A DNA stretch of 14,182 nucleotides, from the NCBI GenBank assembly GCA_900128585.1, contig LT642582.1, positions 1-14,182 on the forward strand, in the 5' to 3' direction. The position numbers and the translations under genes are program-made. Source of the stretch: Stramenopiles sp. TOSAG23-3 (lineage: Eukaryota > Sar). The notes beneath the pieces were generated by a model. It ran no database searches and was not told the origin of the DNA. It saw only the letters and a program-made list of their open reading frames with translations. This document shows, piece by piece, positions 1 through 7,823 of this stretch. Numbering within the stretch: position 1 is the stretch's first letter; each line of letters begins with the position of its first letter.

Positions 1-25
1 ACGACGAAGCTAAATTTAATTACTT

Positions 26-79
26 AAATAACAGCCAATTTTCTTGTTTAAAAAATAACAGCCAATTTTCTTGTTTTTA
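26..79. repeat. Two-copy 27-bp tandem repeat
   Basis: A 24-base unit containing aacagccaattttcttg occurs at 26-49 and again, identical, at 53-76, with a 27-base period. It lies just beyond the 3' end of the lysozyme-like gene. No function is evident; it may be a simple local duplication in a 3' flank. Confidence 0.85.
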
Positions 80-144
80 CTAAAATGTTTACACAGTACC
101 CAGTCAAGCACAAAGTAGATTTTGAACCGAAGTTCTCGTCACTT

Positions 145-999
145 TCAGCCTCGTAAGCCGTTTGGGCCGCACGCCGCTCGGGCTAGAGGCATGTGCGGCA
201 TGTGCATCCCATTTACAAACGCAGAAAATTTAGACCAGTCCGCGCCGTTCATGGATTGCACCATGGCAGCTTTCGCACCACACTCGGCGTCGAACGCACA
301 ATTGGTGGATACCCCTGGGGCGTTTATGGAATTGATGCCCCATAGGCCGCGGTCCATTCCACCATTTCGGCTCGGAGTTTCAGACTCTGGGTCTCCCATA
401 CTTGTTGCCCAGCCCACGGCAACGGCAGTCTTGCAATCCTGCCCACCTTGCATTTTCCATATCATGGCCATTGCTTCCATGCTGACCGCCTCGCCCGCTT
501 GGCCACGACCCCGATTGCCACGGCCACCACCATGACGCTTTAAACGACGTGCTGTTGTAAGAGCGTGGAAAAAAACTTCTGGTCCTTCCTCCTCCTCTTC
601 ATCAAAACCGCTCGGGCCACACGCCCGTCGGGCTTGCCGCATATGAGGCATGTGCATCCCGTTTATAAACGCTGTAAACTTAGACCAGTCCGCGCCGTTC
701 ATGGATTGTGTAATGGCAGCTGTCGCACTGCAGCCGGCGTCGAACGCACAACTCCGCGATACTTGTGGAGAACGCATGGAGTTAATGCCCCATAACCCAC
801 GGTCCATTCCACCTTGAGAACTTGGAGTCCTGCCTTTGGTGTCCCCCATGCTTGTTGCCCACCCGATGGCGACGGCCGTCTGGCAGTCCATTCCATTGTT
901 TTGTTTCCAGATCATTGCCATTTGGTTCATTGACAAGTGGGCGGCGGAGCCCATGGTTGCAAGAGACAAGATGCAAAATGCAAGCAGTAGTCCCTTCAT
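145..999 (-). CDS. Secreted protein with two lysozyme/SLT-like domains, probably catalytically inactive
   Basis: This 284-residue protein starts at the ATG at 999 with a clear signal peptide (basic K2, then the hydrophobic run LLLAFCILSLA to about residue 20). Two copies of a roughly 105-residue domain follow, at about 24-128 and 174-278, exactly 150 residues apart. Each has four Cys at matching places (39, 84, 90, 127 and 189, 234, 240, 277), an AVA-GWATS helix, a GGMDRGLWGIN motif and NGADWSKF-AF-NGMH near the end. GLWGIN resembles the GLWQIN motif of lysozyme-like and lytic-transglycosylase folds, and the W-F-A-NG tail also fits them. The catalytic Glu expected in the AES segment is Thr in both copies (T49, T199). 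The linker is acidic (EEEEE), then RRLKR, a furin-type cleavage site, then an RG-rich stretch. I infer an extracellular glycan-binding or structural protein; the fold assignment is from motifs only. Confidence 0.8.
   Translation of the reverse strand: MKGLLLAFCILSLATMGSAAHLSMNQMAMIWKQNNGMDCQTAVAIGWATSMGDTKGRTPSSQGGMDRGLWGINSMRSPQVSRSCAFDAGCSATAAITQSMNGADWSKFTAFINGMHMPHMRQARRACGPSGFDEEEEEGPEVFFHALTTARRLKRHGGGRGNRGRGQAGEAVSMEAMAMIWKMQGGQDCKTAVAVGWATSMGDPESETPSRNGGMDRGLWGINSINAPGVSTNCAFDAECGAKAAMVQSMNGADWSKFSAFVNGMHMPHMPLARAACGPNGLRG
166..930 (-). repeat. Internal gene duplication: two 315-bp domain copies
   Basis: The segments 616-930 and 166-480 encode the two copies of the lysozyme-like domain and are offset by exactly 450 bp. 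Long stretches remain identical at DNA level, for example around gcgccgttcatggattg, so the duplication is fairly recent or homogenised. The 135-bp spacer (481-615) encodes the acidic, RLKR and RG-rich linker. Confidence 0.85.
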
Positions 1000-1518
1000 C
1001 GTACAGATTGTTCGTTGTTTGTAAATGATAATTTTGTGTATTTGTTTAAATGTTTTTTCTTGTTTTTACATACATTTTTATATTTTTTTCTTAATTTTCT
1101 TTTTGGCCTTTCCTTCCACAAGAAACGTGTAAAGAACACTTTAAACGATGTTGTTTCACACGAGGAAGTACCAAGGTAGAAGCAGCACGTAAGATGACTT
1201 GAAAAAAGAAGGAAAAGAGATGTTTTTTATGTCGTATAATAAAATAAGAGTGGGAATAAATAAATACAAGGTACACAACAAGGCACATTATTTTAAGAAA
1301 TTGATTTTGTATGTTGAAATATTCTTCTAACTTCAACATTTTTGGTTGGCTTCTTTTTTTGTTGTGGGTTAATATAAAATCAACATATACGTCCTCGTAA
1401 TTTAAACATTGACTAGTCTATCAAATAGAACAAAATAATTCACGACACGATGAAATAGTATTATTCTATATTATTATATATAGATGACAAATCCTTAATT
1501 AATATTCCATCGACCCCC
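1000..1518. other. AT-rich spacer between two minus-strand genes
   Basis: This 519-bp spacer holds the upstream region of the lysozyme-like gene and the 3' flank of the 645-residue gene. It is AT-rich, with T-runs and a tattattatatatag stretch near 1459-1483. An 82-codon ATG reading frame on the minus strand (1091-1339) is low-complexity and Phe/Ile/Tyr-rich, and I do not accept it as a gene. No RNA gene or clear promoter element was seen. Confidence 0.6.
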
Positions 1519-3456
1519 TTACTCTCGGTCCCCAAAATTGGCCTTCGCTATCTTTTTGTGCACAATTTTTCGACTCCACTCGCTCATGTCAAGCGGGGCC
1601 CTTTGTTGCTCTTTGTCAAGCTTCATCAGCGCGCAAAAAAGCGACAACGATTGCCCAGTCTTCTCATTGTTAATCTCAAAGCCAGGAGAGATGCCAATGT
1701 AGATGCGAATGGGCTTTCTTGCAAAGCTCGATGGGGCGTTACCACCGCACTTTAAACCCCTAGCGTTCATTTCACCATCCCCATAAAACGCGACCAGCCT
1801 GTGATTTCCATCCCACACAGTCATATCGCTCATAAACGAATTCCAAGACGTTCCCACCATAACGGCGGTCCTTGGCATGGCTTTCAAGACTTCTTCGTCC
1901 CTCACCATGGACAAAATAACAGAGGATGGTTTGTGCTCTTCTGCAGTAGTCTGAGCCGGTCGACGGGTCTGACAGTAGTCGTCGAATATCGCATGCCAGT
2001 TGCTTTCAATAGAAACGCACGCATCAACGGACCCGTCTGCGATCCACCGTTTTGAATTGAGCGATTTTAGCCCTCGCAATTCCTTGTGAGCTACGGTCGC
2101 CACATACCATTTTGTGTCAGCGGGGGTCATCGTCAACAGTGGCAAGTGGAAGCCGTGCATTGCTGCCCGAATCACATTTTCTACATCATTCTTGATGTCT
2201 GGCGTCGAGACCATCTTCGACAAAGCGCTCGTGTAAGCATCTTGGACGCCGATTTTCCCTGCTACGTTTGGCCACTCCGCTTGCAGCATCGAGGCTATCA
2301 CGTCGTGCATGTTTGTTTGCTTTGCCCTACTTTTCAAACTAGAAATTTTCATCCCCGAGGGGCCCGTGCCGCCGTGGTTAGGATTCCGACTCGAAGTAAA
2401 ACCTCCCGCGTTCGGTATGTCTATGGAAGTAAACAATATCGAAGAAATATCGGTCACTAGCTGAAGAGGATCTGGCCCATCAGTCAACCACCCCTCCAAC
2501 ACGAAGTCACCTGGGGGTATTCCGTGCAGCCTTCCGACTAAATCTTGGGGGCAGGCCACGCCAGGATCGTAGTTTCGACTGATTATGTCCCCGAGCTGAT
2601 TCTTGGCATGAAAGCAGGCATGAATCCGATGCTTGGAATTCTTGTACTTCTTCAAAATATCCGTGACGAACACCTCCATTTCATACGTGAATACGATCGT
2701 GGGCCCGAGGACAAGCGTGCCATTTTTGGGAGACGTGATTTCAAGCTGCAATTGCTCGCGTGGGTACAGGGGTTCAGGAACGATAATTTCCCTCCGTTTG
2801 CACTTCAGCTGCGTGCAGGCGTGGTCCAGAACAGATTTTCGTACCTGCACGGGCAATTTATGCTTTTCTGAAAACGCATGAACTGCAGCGGCAGGCTCGT
2901 CGCTTTCCAAAATATACAATTCCCCAACGACGCGACCAGAATGTATTACGTCCCGGCTGTAGACTATTGGGGACGACCGGGTGCACGTTGCAGCTTCGCA
3001 GGCATCTGCGATGTCCTTCAACCGATTTCCATCGAAGTAATCCAGCACGCGATCGTGGGCTTTGTAAAACGCGTCCACTACATCGGCCGGTTCCTGGCCC
3101 TCAAGCACCCGAACGGTGCCCACGACACTGGATTCGGGGTTGTCTTTGTGCACGGTTTTCGTGTAAACAATCGGGCGCCTCCTATGACAAGGCAGGTGCT
3201 GGCATATTTTTGACAGAATAGACTCCCGTTTCGAGAGTGTCAAGTTGTGCTCGAGGCAAAAATTATACACAATGTCCACGGGCTCCGTGTAGTTTTCAGT
3301 GTTTATTCTAATCGTCCCCACCAGCTCTTTCTCTGGCCCCAGACCGTACCGACGCGTTACATTAAGCTCAAACACCTTTCCCTCCTCGCTCGAGCCGGGG
3401 GCCACACAGTCACAGAGTAGTAGCACCACCGCCACTGCCACCAGGTAGGACCTCAT
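1519..3456 (-). CDS. Large secreted protein: triple C-x4-C repeat, beta-rich middle domain, DGNHR-containing C-terminus
   Basis: The 645-residue protein begins with a strong signal peptide (MRSYLVAVAVVLLL, to about residue 22). Three repeats follow at about 27-95, 95-163 and 163-225. Each has a beta-like VVGT/VGEL strand, an EP(A/V)-DVV-AF helix and a closing C-x4-C pair (C85/C90, C153/C158, C214/C219), usually followed by a basic run and the next PIVY. Residues 237-345 look beta-rich and Ig-like (ITSP...GPTIVFTYEME...GDFVLEGWLTDG), with C281 and C302 as possible partners. Residues 370-645 are a separate domain holding TVWDGNHRLVAFYGDGE (546-562), reminiscent of the DGNHR motif of ParB/sulfiredoxin-like domains. 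Four N-glycosylation sequons (N32, N55, N71, N245) lie in the first half. There is no C-terminal membrane anchor. The overall family is unrecognised; a secreted or Golgi-lumen role is inferred. Its ATG overlaps the stop of the upstream small gene. Confidence 0.88.
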   Translation of the reverse strand: MRSYLVAVAVVLLLCDCVAPGSSEEGKVFELNVTRRYGLGPEKELVGTIRINTENYTEPVDIVYNFCLEHNLTLSKRESILSKICQHLPCHRRRPIVYTKTVHKDNPESSVVGTVRVLEGQEPADVVDAFYKAHDRVLDYFDGNRLKDIADACEAATCTRSSPIVYSRDVIHSGRVVGELYILESDEPAAAVHAFSEKHKLPVQVRKSVLDHACTQLKCKRREIIVPEPLYPREQLQLEITSPKNGTLVLGPTIVFTYEMEVFVTDILKKYKNSKHRIHACFHAKNQLGDIISRNYDPGVACPQDLVGRLHGIPPGDFVLEGWLTDGPDPLQLVTDISSILFTSIDIPNAGGFTSSRNPNHGGTGPSGMKISSLKSRAKQTNMHDVIASMLQAEWPNVAGKIGVQDAYTSALSKMVSTPDIKNDVENVIRAAMHGFHLPLLTMTPADTKWYVATVAHKELRGLKSLNSKRWIADGSVDACVSIESNWHAIFDDYCQTRRPAQTTAEEHKPSSVILSMVRDEEVLKAMPRTAVMVGTSWNSFMSDMTVWDGNHRLVAFYGDGEMNARGLKCGGNAPSSFARKPIRIYIGISPGFEINNEKTGQSLSLFCALMKLDKEQQRAPLDMSEWSRKIVHKKIAKANFGDRE

Positions 3457-3740
3457 TTGCCGTCCTGTTCTCTTCGCCGTTCACGAACGGGCTCTAAGTG
3501 TTTCTGGTCTTGCTGGCGCACCCAGAGAACAAAACACGCAATCGCTGGCGCAGCAAGAACAATCTATGACAGGGGAATAATAGTTAGACGCATGCACATT
3601 TTTTTGGAGGACAAAGAGAGGGCGAGGGGCGAGCGTATACTTACAAAGTCCTTGTTGCGAAATTTCGATGGCTCGAGGGGTTGCTGTGGTGCGGAGAAAG
3701 AGGAGGTAAACAACGATTTGAATTTATGCAAACGATTCAT
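3453..3740 (-). CDS. Spliced 68-residue single-pass membrane protein (exons 3645-3740 and 3453-3563)
   Basis: Exon 1 runs from the ATG at 3740 to 3645 (32 codons) and ends at a GTAAGT donor. Exon 2 runs 3563-3453 (36 codons plus TGA) after a CATAG acceptor, and the 81-bp phase-0 intron has a CTAAC box. Without splicing the frame stops at the acceptor TAG. Residues 1-32 are basic and Ser/Pro-rich (MNRLHKFKSLF...), compatible with a mitochondrial N-terminus. A hydrophobic segment IVLAAPAIACFVLWV (33-47) is followed by a highly charged tail ending ERRREQDGK. Size and layout resemble small inner-membrane respiratory-chain subunits or assembly factors, but I do not recognise the family. The TGA overlaps the ATG of the 645-residue gene (ATGA at 3453-3456). 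It is divergent from the RMND1-like gene, which is also mitochondrial. Confidence 0.68.
3564..3644 (-). other. Spliceosomal intron, 81 bp, phase 0
   Basis: The donor is GTAAGTATAC at 3644 and the acceptor CTGTCATAG ends at 3564. A CTAAC branch-point-like box lies at 3583-3587, about 20 bases before the 3' end, followed by a pyrimidine-rich tract. Length, donor and branch box match the E2 intron at 9738-9817, which supports both. Splicing has been deduced from sequence only. Confidence 0.72.
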
Positions 3741-4436
3741 TTTCTGAGAATATAAAAACACTCCCAAAGCTAAACTTAACGTGGGTTTGGGTTTTCCTTT
3801 TCTTTTTCTTGATATACCTTTCTCTTTTTTTAATCTTTTTTTAACGTACAGATAGATATATACGTCTTATCAAAATATATATATAATTTTCTTCTTCTTC
3901 TTCACAAAAAAAAAAGAGCCTAGAAGAAGAGATTATTATTAATATAATAATATAAAAACCGACGACCAACTATTATGAACGAAGAAAGAAGAGAAGAAGT
4001 AAAAATAAAAAAATAAAAACCATCGTTGTCGTCGTACTACGGGTATTAATACCCGTATAATTATTATACCGGTAGTAATAAGAGTAAATATTATTATAGA
4101 CTAGTCATATTGATAGTAGGGTGGTTCCTTCTTTCTTTCTTTTTCTTTTTCTTTTTCTTCTTCTTTTATTTTATTGTATTATAAGTTGTTGGGTATTTAC
4201 TTCTTCTTCTTCTTCTTTTTTTTTTATTAAAGCAAAAAAAAAATAATAATTTTATTTCTTTTTTTTCGTTTTTGTTTGTTAGTTTCTTTTTGTTCGTTTG
4301 TTTGTGTCTTCAGTTGTGTAAACATAAGAAAAGAGAAAGTGTTTTAGAATTTTAAAGAGATTTTTTATCATTTCTACTTTAGTCCGCAGTTATTGAGGCG
4401 AACGAGCGAAAACATTTGTGCCTTCGTACTGACTGC
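3741..4436. promoter_or_regulatory. Divergent intergenic region (small membrane gene / RMND1-like gene)
   Basis: This 696-bp AT-rich spacer separates two genes transcribed outward, so it must hold both promoters. It contains pyrimidine microsatellites (TTC near 3889-3904, TTTC/TTTTC at about 4125-4170, TTC at about 4199-4217), poly-A and poly-T runs and a perfect 20-bp palindrome (4038-4057). No certain TATA box or start site can be named. No coding exon was seen. Confidence 0.6.
4038..4057. repeat. Perfect 20-bp palindrome centred on TATTAATA
   Basis: The sequence tacgggtattaatacccgta reads identically on both strands. It sits midway between the divergent gene starts, in otherwise AT-only surroundings. 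Its core GGTATTAATACC recurs at 8145-8156 upstream of the VHS-GAT gene. It could be a dimeric transcription-factor site or a cruciform-forming element. Confidence 0.8.
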
Positions 4437-5540
4437 ATGTATTCTTCAATACGACACTTGTGCCTTCGAGGGAGCAAGGGCAGGCTGGTTTCGGGAGCAA
4501 GCGGGCCGTTTAGACGTAATTATTTTTCATTCAATCCTAGATTCAAGGGGCCAGCGTATGTAAGGGGCGTGCGGTATGCCACGGCCGGCAGTGAAGACAG
4601 CGACGTTACAAGCCCTCCGCCGCCCCCTGGCGTTAGTATACTGGACTGGCACTCCGTGAATAGCTCAGAAAGTGCCGACGGAGTAGAGGAAGGCTTACGC
4701 GATTCGACGTTCAACGCGTTTTTTGTCGCTCGCCGCATTGACGTCGTCCGTTTGTTTCAGAAAGAGTACGGTTCGGAAGCCCATTCTTTGCACCGGGACT
4801 CTGTCATCGTCGCAATTGAGAAAGAAAAAAACTATGGTTCGCCTGGGTATGCAGTGTTTTTTGAGTATGGGGCCGTTGTTTTCTTTTGCCTGGACAATAC
4901 GACGCGAATGGACTGTTTGCAAGCAGCGCGCCCCTTCTGTTCGTCGCTTGTTCAGCTGCCACGGTCGGAGGAGCTGTCATTTGAAGAGAACCAGTCCTTG
5001 ACCACGTCGCATACGTACGACCGAGACAAGATAGTTTTGAAGAACTTGGAACCAGAGACCATAAGGGTAGTTGCAGGAGTCTTGGGCCAAAGCGTGGCGT
5101 TGGACCATTATGAGCGGGAGGTTGATTCACTTCTGGGAATGTTTAGGTCCCTGAACGCGTCCATACAGAGCACCGGGCGCTTGGCGGTAAAGAGGCGGGA
5201 GCTCTACCGATTAGTGGCGACAAACAATACGATTTTGACCGATGTAATCACTAAATTAAAGGTTATGGATCGGGCACGCCCGGGGGAGTCTGCGTGGAAC
5301 ATCCCAGAGCACTACGCAATTTGGGAGCGTTTGCGGGAAGAGTTTGAAATTCGCACTCGTTTCGAAAACATGGAGTTTAAGTTGGATTTGATTCGAGAAA
5401 ACATGAAATTTTTCGTCGAGGTTCTCGCCACAAAGAAAGGCACCCGTTTGGAAATTGCCATTATCGTGTTGATTTGGCTGGAGCTGATGGTTGCGTTGTA
5501 CGAGCACGTCGATTGGAATGTTCTGGAGAACTTGTTTTGA
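4437..5540 (+). CDS. RMND1: RMD1/RMND1 (DUF155) family mitochondrial inner-membrane protein
   Basis: The first ATG in frame is at 4437, giving 367 residues; the frame is open slightly upstream but has no earlier ATG. Residues 1-50 are Arg/Ser-rich with few acids, as in a mitochondrial presequence. The DUF155 domain spans about 93-355. Family-typical segments are GQSVALDHYEREVD (217-230), the ELYRLVATNNTILTDVITKL block (255-274), the EEFEIRTRFENMEFKLDLI block (301-319) and the FFVEVL-TKKGTRLE stretch (325-339) leading into a single C-terminal transmembrane helix (about 338-355). Known relatives (yeast Rmd1/Mrx10, human RMND1) support mitochondrial translation, probably as oligomers anchored in the inner membrane. 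The protein has the usual family length. It is divergent from the small membrane-protein gene and convergent with the VHS-GAT gene. Confidence 0.93.
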   Translation: MYSSIRHLCLRGSKGRLVSGASGPFRRNYFSFNPRFKGPAYVRGVRYATAGSEDSDVTSPPPPPGVSILDWHSVNSSESADGVEEGLRDSTFNAFFVARRIDVVRLFQKEYGSEAHSLHRDSVIVAIEKEKNYGSPGYAVFFEYGAVVFFCLDNTTRMDCLQAARPFCSSLVQLPRSEELSFEENQSLTTSHTYDRDKIVLKNLEPETIRVVAGVLGQSVALDHYEREVDSLLGMFRSLNASIQSTGRLAVKRRELYRLVATNNTILTDVITKLKVMDRARPGESAWNIPEHYAIWERLREEFEIRTRFENMEFKLDLIRENMKFFVEVLATKKGTRLEIAIIVLIWLELMVALYEHVDWNVLENLF

Positions 5541-6075
5541 GCAGAGAAGCAGTAGATCGTACCGTAATGTTCAAAAAATTACAAGAAACAAAAAATAATT
5601 ATTCTGTCTTTTGGTAAAGTAGTATCTTATTTGTTTTGACCAGTATTTCACATATAAACTTAAAGGTTTACGTTCCTTCATGTACTGCGAACTTATCTGG
5701 TTTTACAAATCAATATACCCTTGTCACTTACGCAGTCTTGACTACCATTTCTCAGATGTACTCCGTGCATGATCCGAATCGGCAGGTGGATTGGCAATGC
5801 TTTCAAATGACCCAATGGTCAACTTCCTCATCCGATGTCTCACTCACACGAAGTAGATGAATCAGTCCTGGTGTGGTTTTCCAAGCAGCGGCGTAATTGT
5901 TTTAGAGGTGCTCGTTTTCTGTCTTGTAAATCAGTCAAGGCATTGTCATTTGTGAGTTGAGGTGGCATAATAACAAATATAACTTAATACATTAGTTTTT
6001 TTTTGTATATAACTTAATACGAAGTACTAAATCAAACTCTTACAATACACACAAGATACGAACTAACTCACAAAG
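5541..6075. other. Convergent 3' intergenic region with a short GC-balanced island
   Basis: This 535-bp spacer separates two convergent genes and must hold both 3' ends. A 14-base direct repeat, atataacttaatac, occurs at 5977-5990 and 6007-6020. The part at about 5640-5950 is less AT-rich than other spacers and is open in one plus-strand frame for 74 codons (5636-5860) without an ATG. It might be a relic of coding sequence, but no gene can be defined. Confidence 0.5.
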
Positions 6076-7823
6076 TTACAAATTGACGAGATCCCCGAAC
6101 AGAGCATCGCCACTACTTTTCCCGCCTTTCTTTCCATTCCTATTCGTTCCCTGCGACTGGTTTAATTGCGCCTGGGAGGAACCCTGAGAGAAATTTGCAA
6201 ACGGGTTTGTGTCTTTCTTCACATCCTGCACGCCAAACGGGTCGTTTTGAACGGCTGCTTGCTGTGGAAACGGATTTTGATGGGAAAACGTACTCTGCTG
6301 GGGAAACGGGTTGTGTTGGGAAAATACGTTCTGCTGCTGCGCAAAACCGTTCTGTTGTGGAAACGCATTTTGAAAAGGACTGTTATTGTTGGTTTGATTC
6401 GGGCGAGCGTTTTGTTGGAACTGAAAGTTCGCGGACGAAAATGCAGCACTAACGCTGCTGCTCCCACCGAGCCCAAACCCTTGACTGGTTTGTACATTTG
6501 GTGCGGGCTGGGACTTGTAAAGGCTATCAAGGTCTATCGCTGCCTTGGGCTGGCTAGGGACCATTACACTTCCGCCCGGTTTCTTAAAATCGCCCACACC
6601 GCTGTTCCCGCCCGCAAAATCGTTGTTGGCTAAAGCAGGCGACGCTTCTGGGTTGTTCTGCTCGTTTCCCCCGCCCTGCTGGGCCCCGGGAAAAGCACTT
6701 TCCGCCGTGAAATCAAGGTCTGCTAAATCGTTCGCGAGAGGTGTGAGAGGGACTGCGTCAAACGCGAAATCGTCCAGCGAGTTCACAGACAAGCCAGCCG
6801 AAGCGTCAGGCCGGTTGCTTTTGGGTTTGCTCTGCATTTTCGGGGCCGCGATCTTGCTGGGAGCCGCCGCGACCGGGGCCTTTTTCTTCGGCCCTTTCTC
6901 CAACAAGGTTTTGTGCAAGTTCAGCACGACGTGAATGGAGTCGTTCATGTGCAGGATCTTATGAAGCGTCTTGTCGTCTGCTACCGTGGCACTCTGGAGC
7001 TTGGCCACCAGGTCAGCCTGGTACTTGTTCAGGTGCACGACCATGTCTTGGATTAGCGCACTTGACTTGATCTCCTCTGCCGTGTCGGCGGCGTCCAGGG
7101 ATTGCTCTAGCAATGAAATGGTGTTCGCAATCGTGGGCAGGCTGGGCCCAGCGCCCCCCCCCCCCCGGCATCGCCGACGCGCGCACCGTGGTGGTCTATA
7201 GGGGCGGGCTTCGGGGCAGCAGTCTTCAGGGATGCGACCGTAGCAACTTCTATGTTCTCCTCCTCAATGACCGCTGGTGCTGTTGAAGGCGGTGTAAAAA
7301 TCCCAACAGATTCCGACGTGGGCCTCGGGAAAGGGATGTTTCGACCACGAAGCTCGTGGTACGTTTGAACGAACAGCCGGACGCCCTTGTCCTGGTGGGC
7401 GTGGTACCCCTCTCCCCAGGCTTGGATCATCGACAGGACCTTTTCCATGGCCTCCATGTTGTCGTGTCCACCCTTTTGACCTGTGTTGACCAGTCGGACG
7501 AGGGATTTCATCATCTTCTCCTCCGCCATGTGCTGCAGGAACAGAAAATTTTTCTCGTTGTTCTTCACCAGGGCGTCGATCACGATAAGGCCGAACATGA
7601 CAACCTTGTGGTATTCGCTTTGTATTCTCTTCCGTGCGGCACGAACGCCCAGGGCAATTTCCTTCGGGTCCGTCAATTGCGACGCTTTGTCGCACACCTC
7701 TGTAACGAGCGCCCAATCTATTTCTGGCATCATTATGTCTGTCGCCTTGTCTATCATACCAGGAAAAGAGCCCGGTTCGTACTGCACCCGCTGGCCTCTC
7801 CACTTCGATATCCGCTTCTTCAT
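6076..7823 (-). CDS. VHS-GAT domain endosomal sorting adaptor (TOM1/TOL-like), frame broken at a homopolymer
   Basis: From the ATG at 7823 the first part encodes a VHS domain (about residues 18-165, with MIDKATDIMMPEIDW and VVMFGLIVIDALVKNN) and a Pro/Ala-rich linker. At the 13-base C run (7154-7166; G on the coding strand) the frame must change to continue into a GAT domain (LPTIANTISLLEQSLDAAD onward to about 6850). It then runs through a Gln/Asn/Pro-rich tail with three NPF motifs, a DPF motif and a C-terminal LFGDLVNL resembling a clathrin box, ending at 6076. Read straight, the VHS frame stops at 7107. A 14-base run would give one 582-residue protein. VHS-GAT proteins bind ubiquitinated cargo and clathrin on endosomes; NPF and DPF bind EH-domain and AP-2 partners. 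A one-base error or length variation in the homopolymer is more likely than a dead gene, because both halves are intact. Confidence 0.88.
7154..7166. repeat. C13 homopolymer at the VHS-GAT frame break
   Basis: Thirteen consecutive C on the plus strand (G on the coding strand) lie in the linker between the VHS and GAT domains. One more base restores an open frame across the junction as a poly-Gly linker. Runs of this length are prone to sequencing and replication slippage. Confidence 0.9.

Noticed and set aside
1091-1339. 82-codon ATG frame on the minus strand
   Set aside because: Low-complexity Phe/Ile/Tyr-rich translation typical of AT-rich spacer. A short resemblance (TCGTTTAAAG) to the lysozyme-like linker is too brief to count.
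3457-3747. 96-codon plus-strand frame
   Set aside because: It has no ATG start and lies antisense to the better supported spliced small gene.
5684-5729. Possible minus-strand intron with a GTAAGT donor in the 5541-6075 spacer
   Set aside because: It would be only about 46 bp, lacks the CTAAC box and joins no open frame.
7154-7198. An intron removing the homopolymer from the VHS-GAT gene
   Set aside because: The GT...AG pairs examined (45 and 37 bp, plus nearby ones) do not restore the frame or are too short compared with the 80-bp introns seen here.
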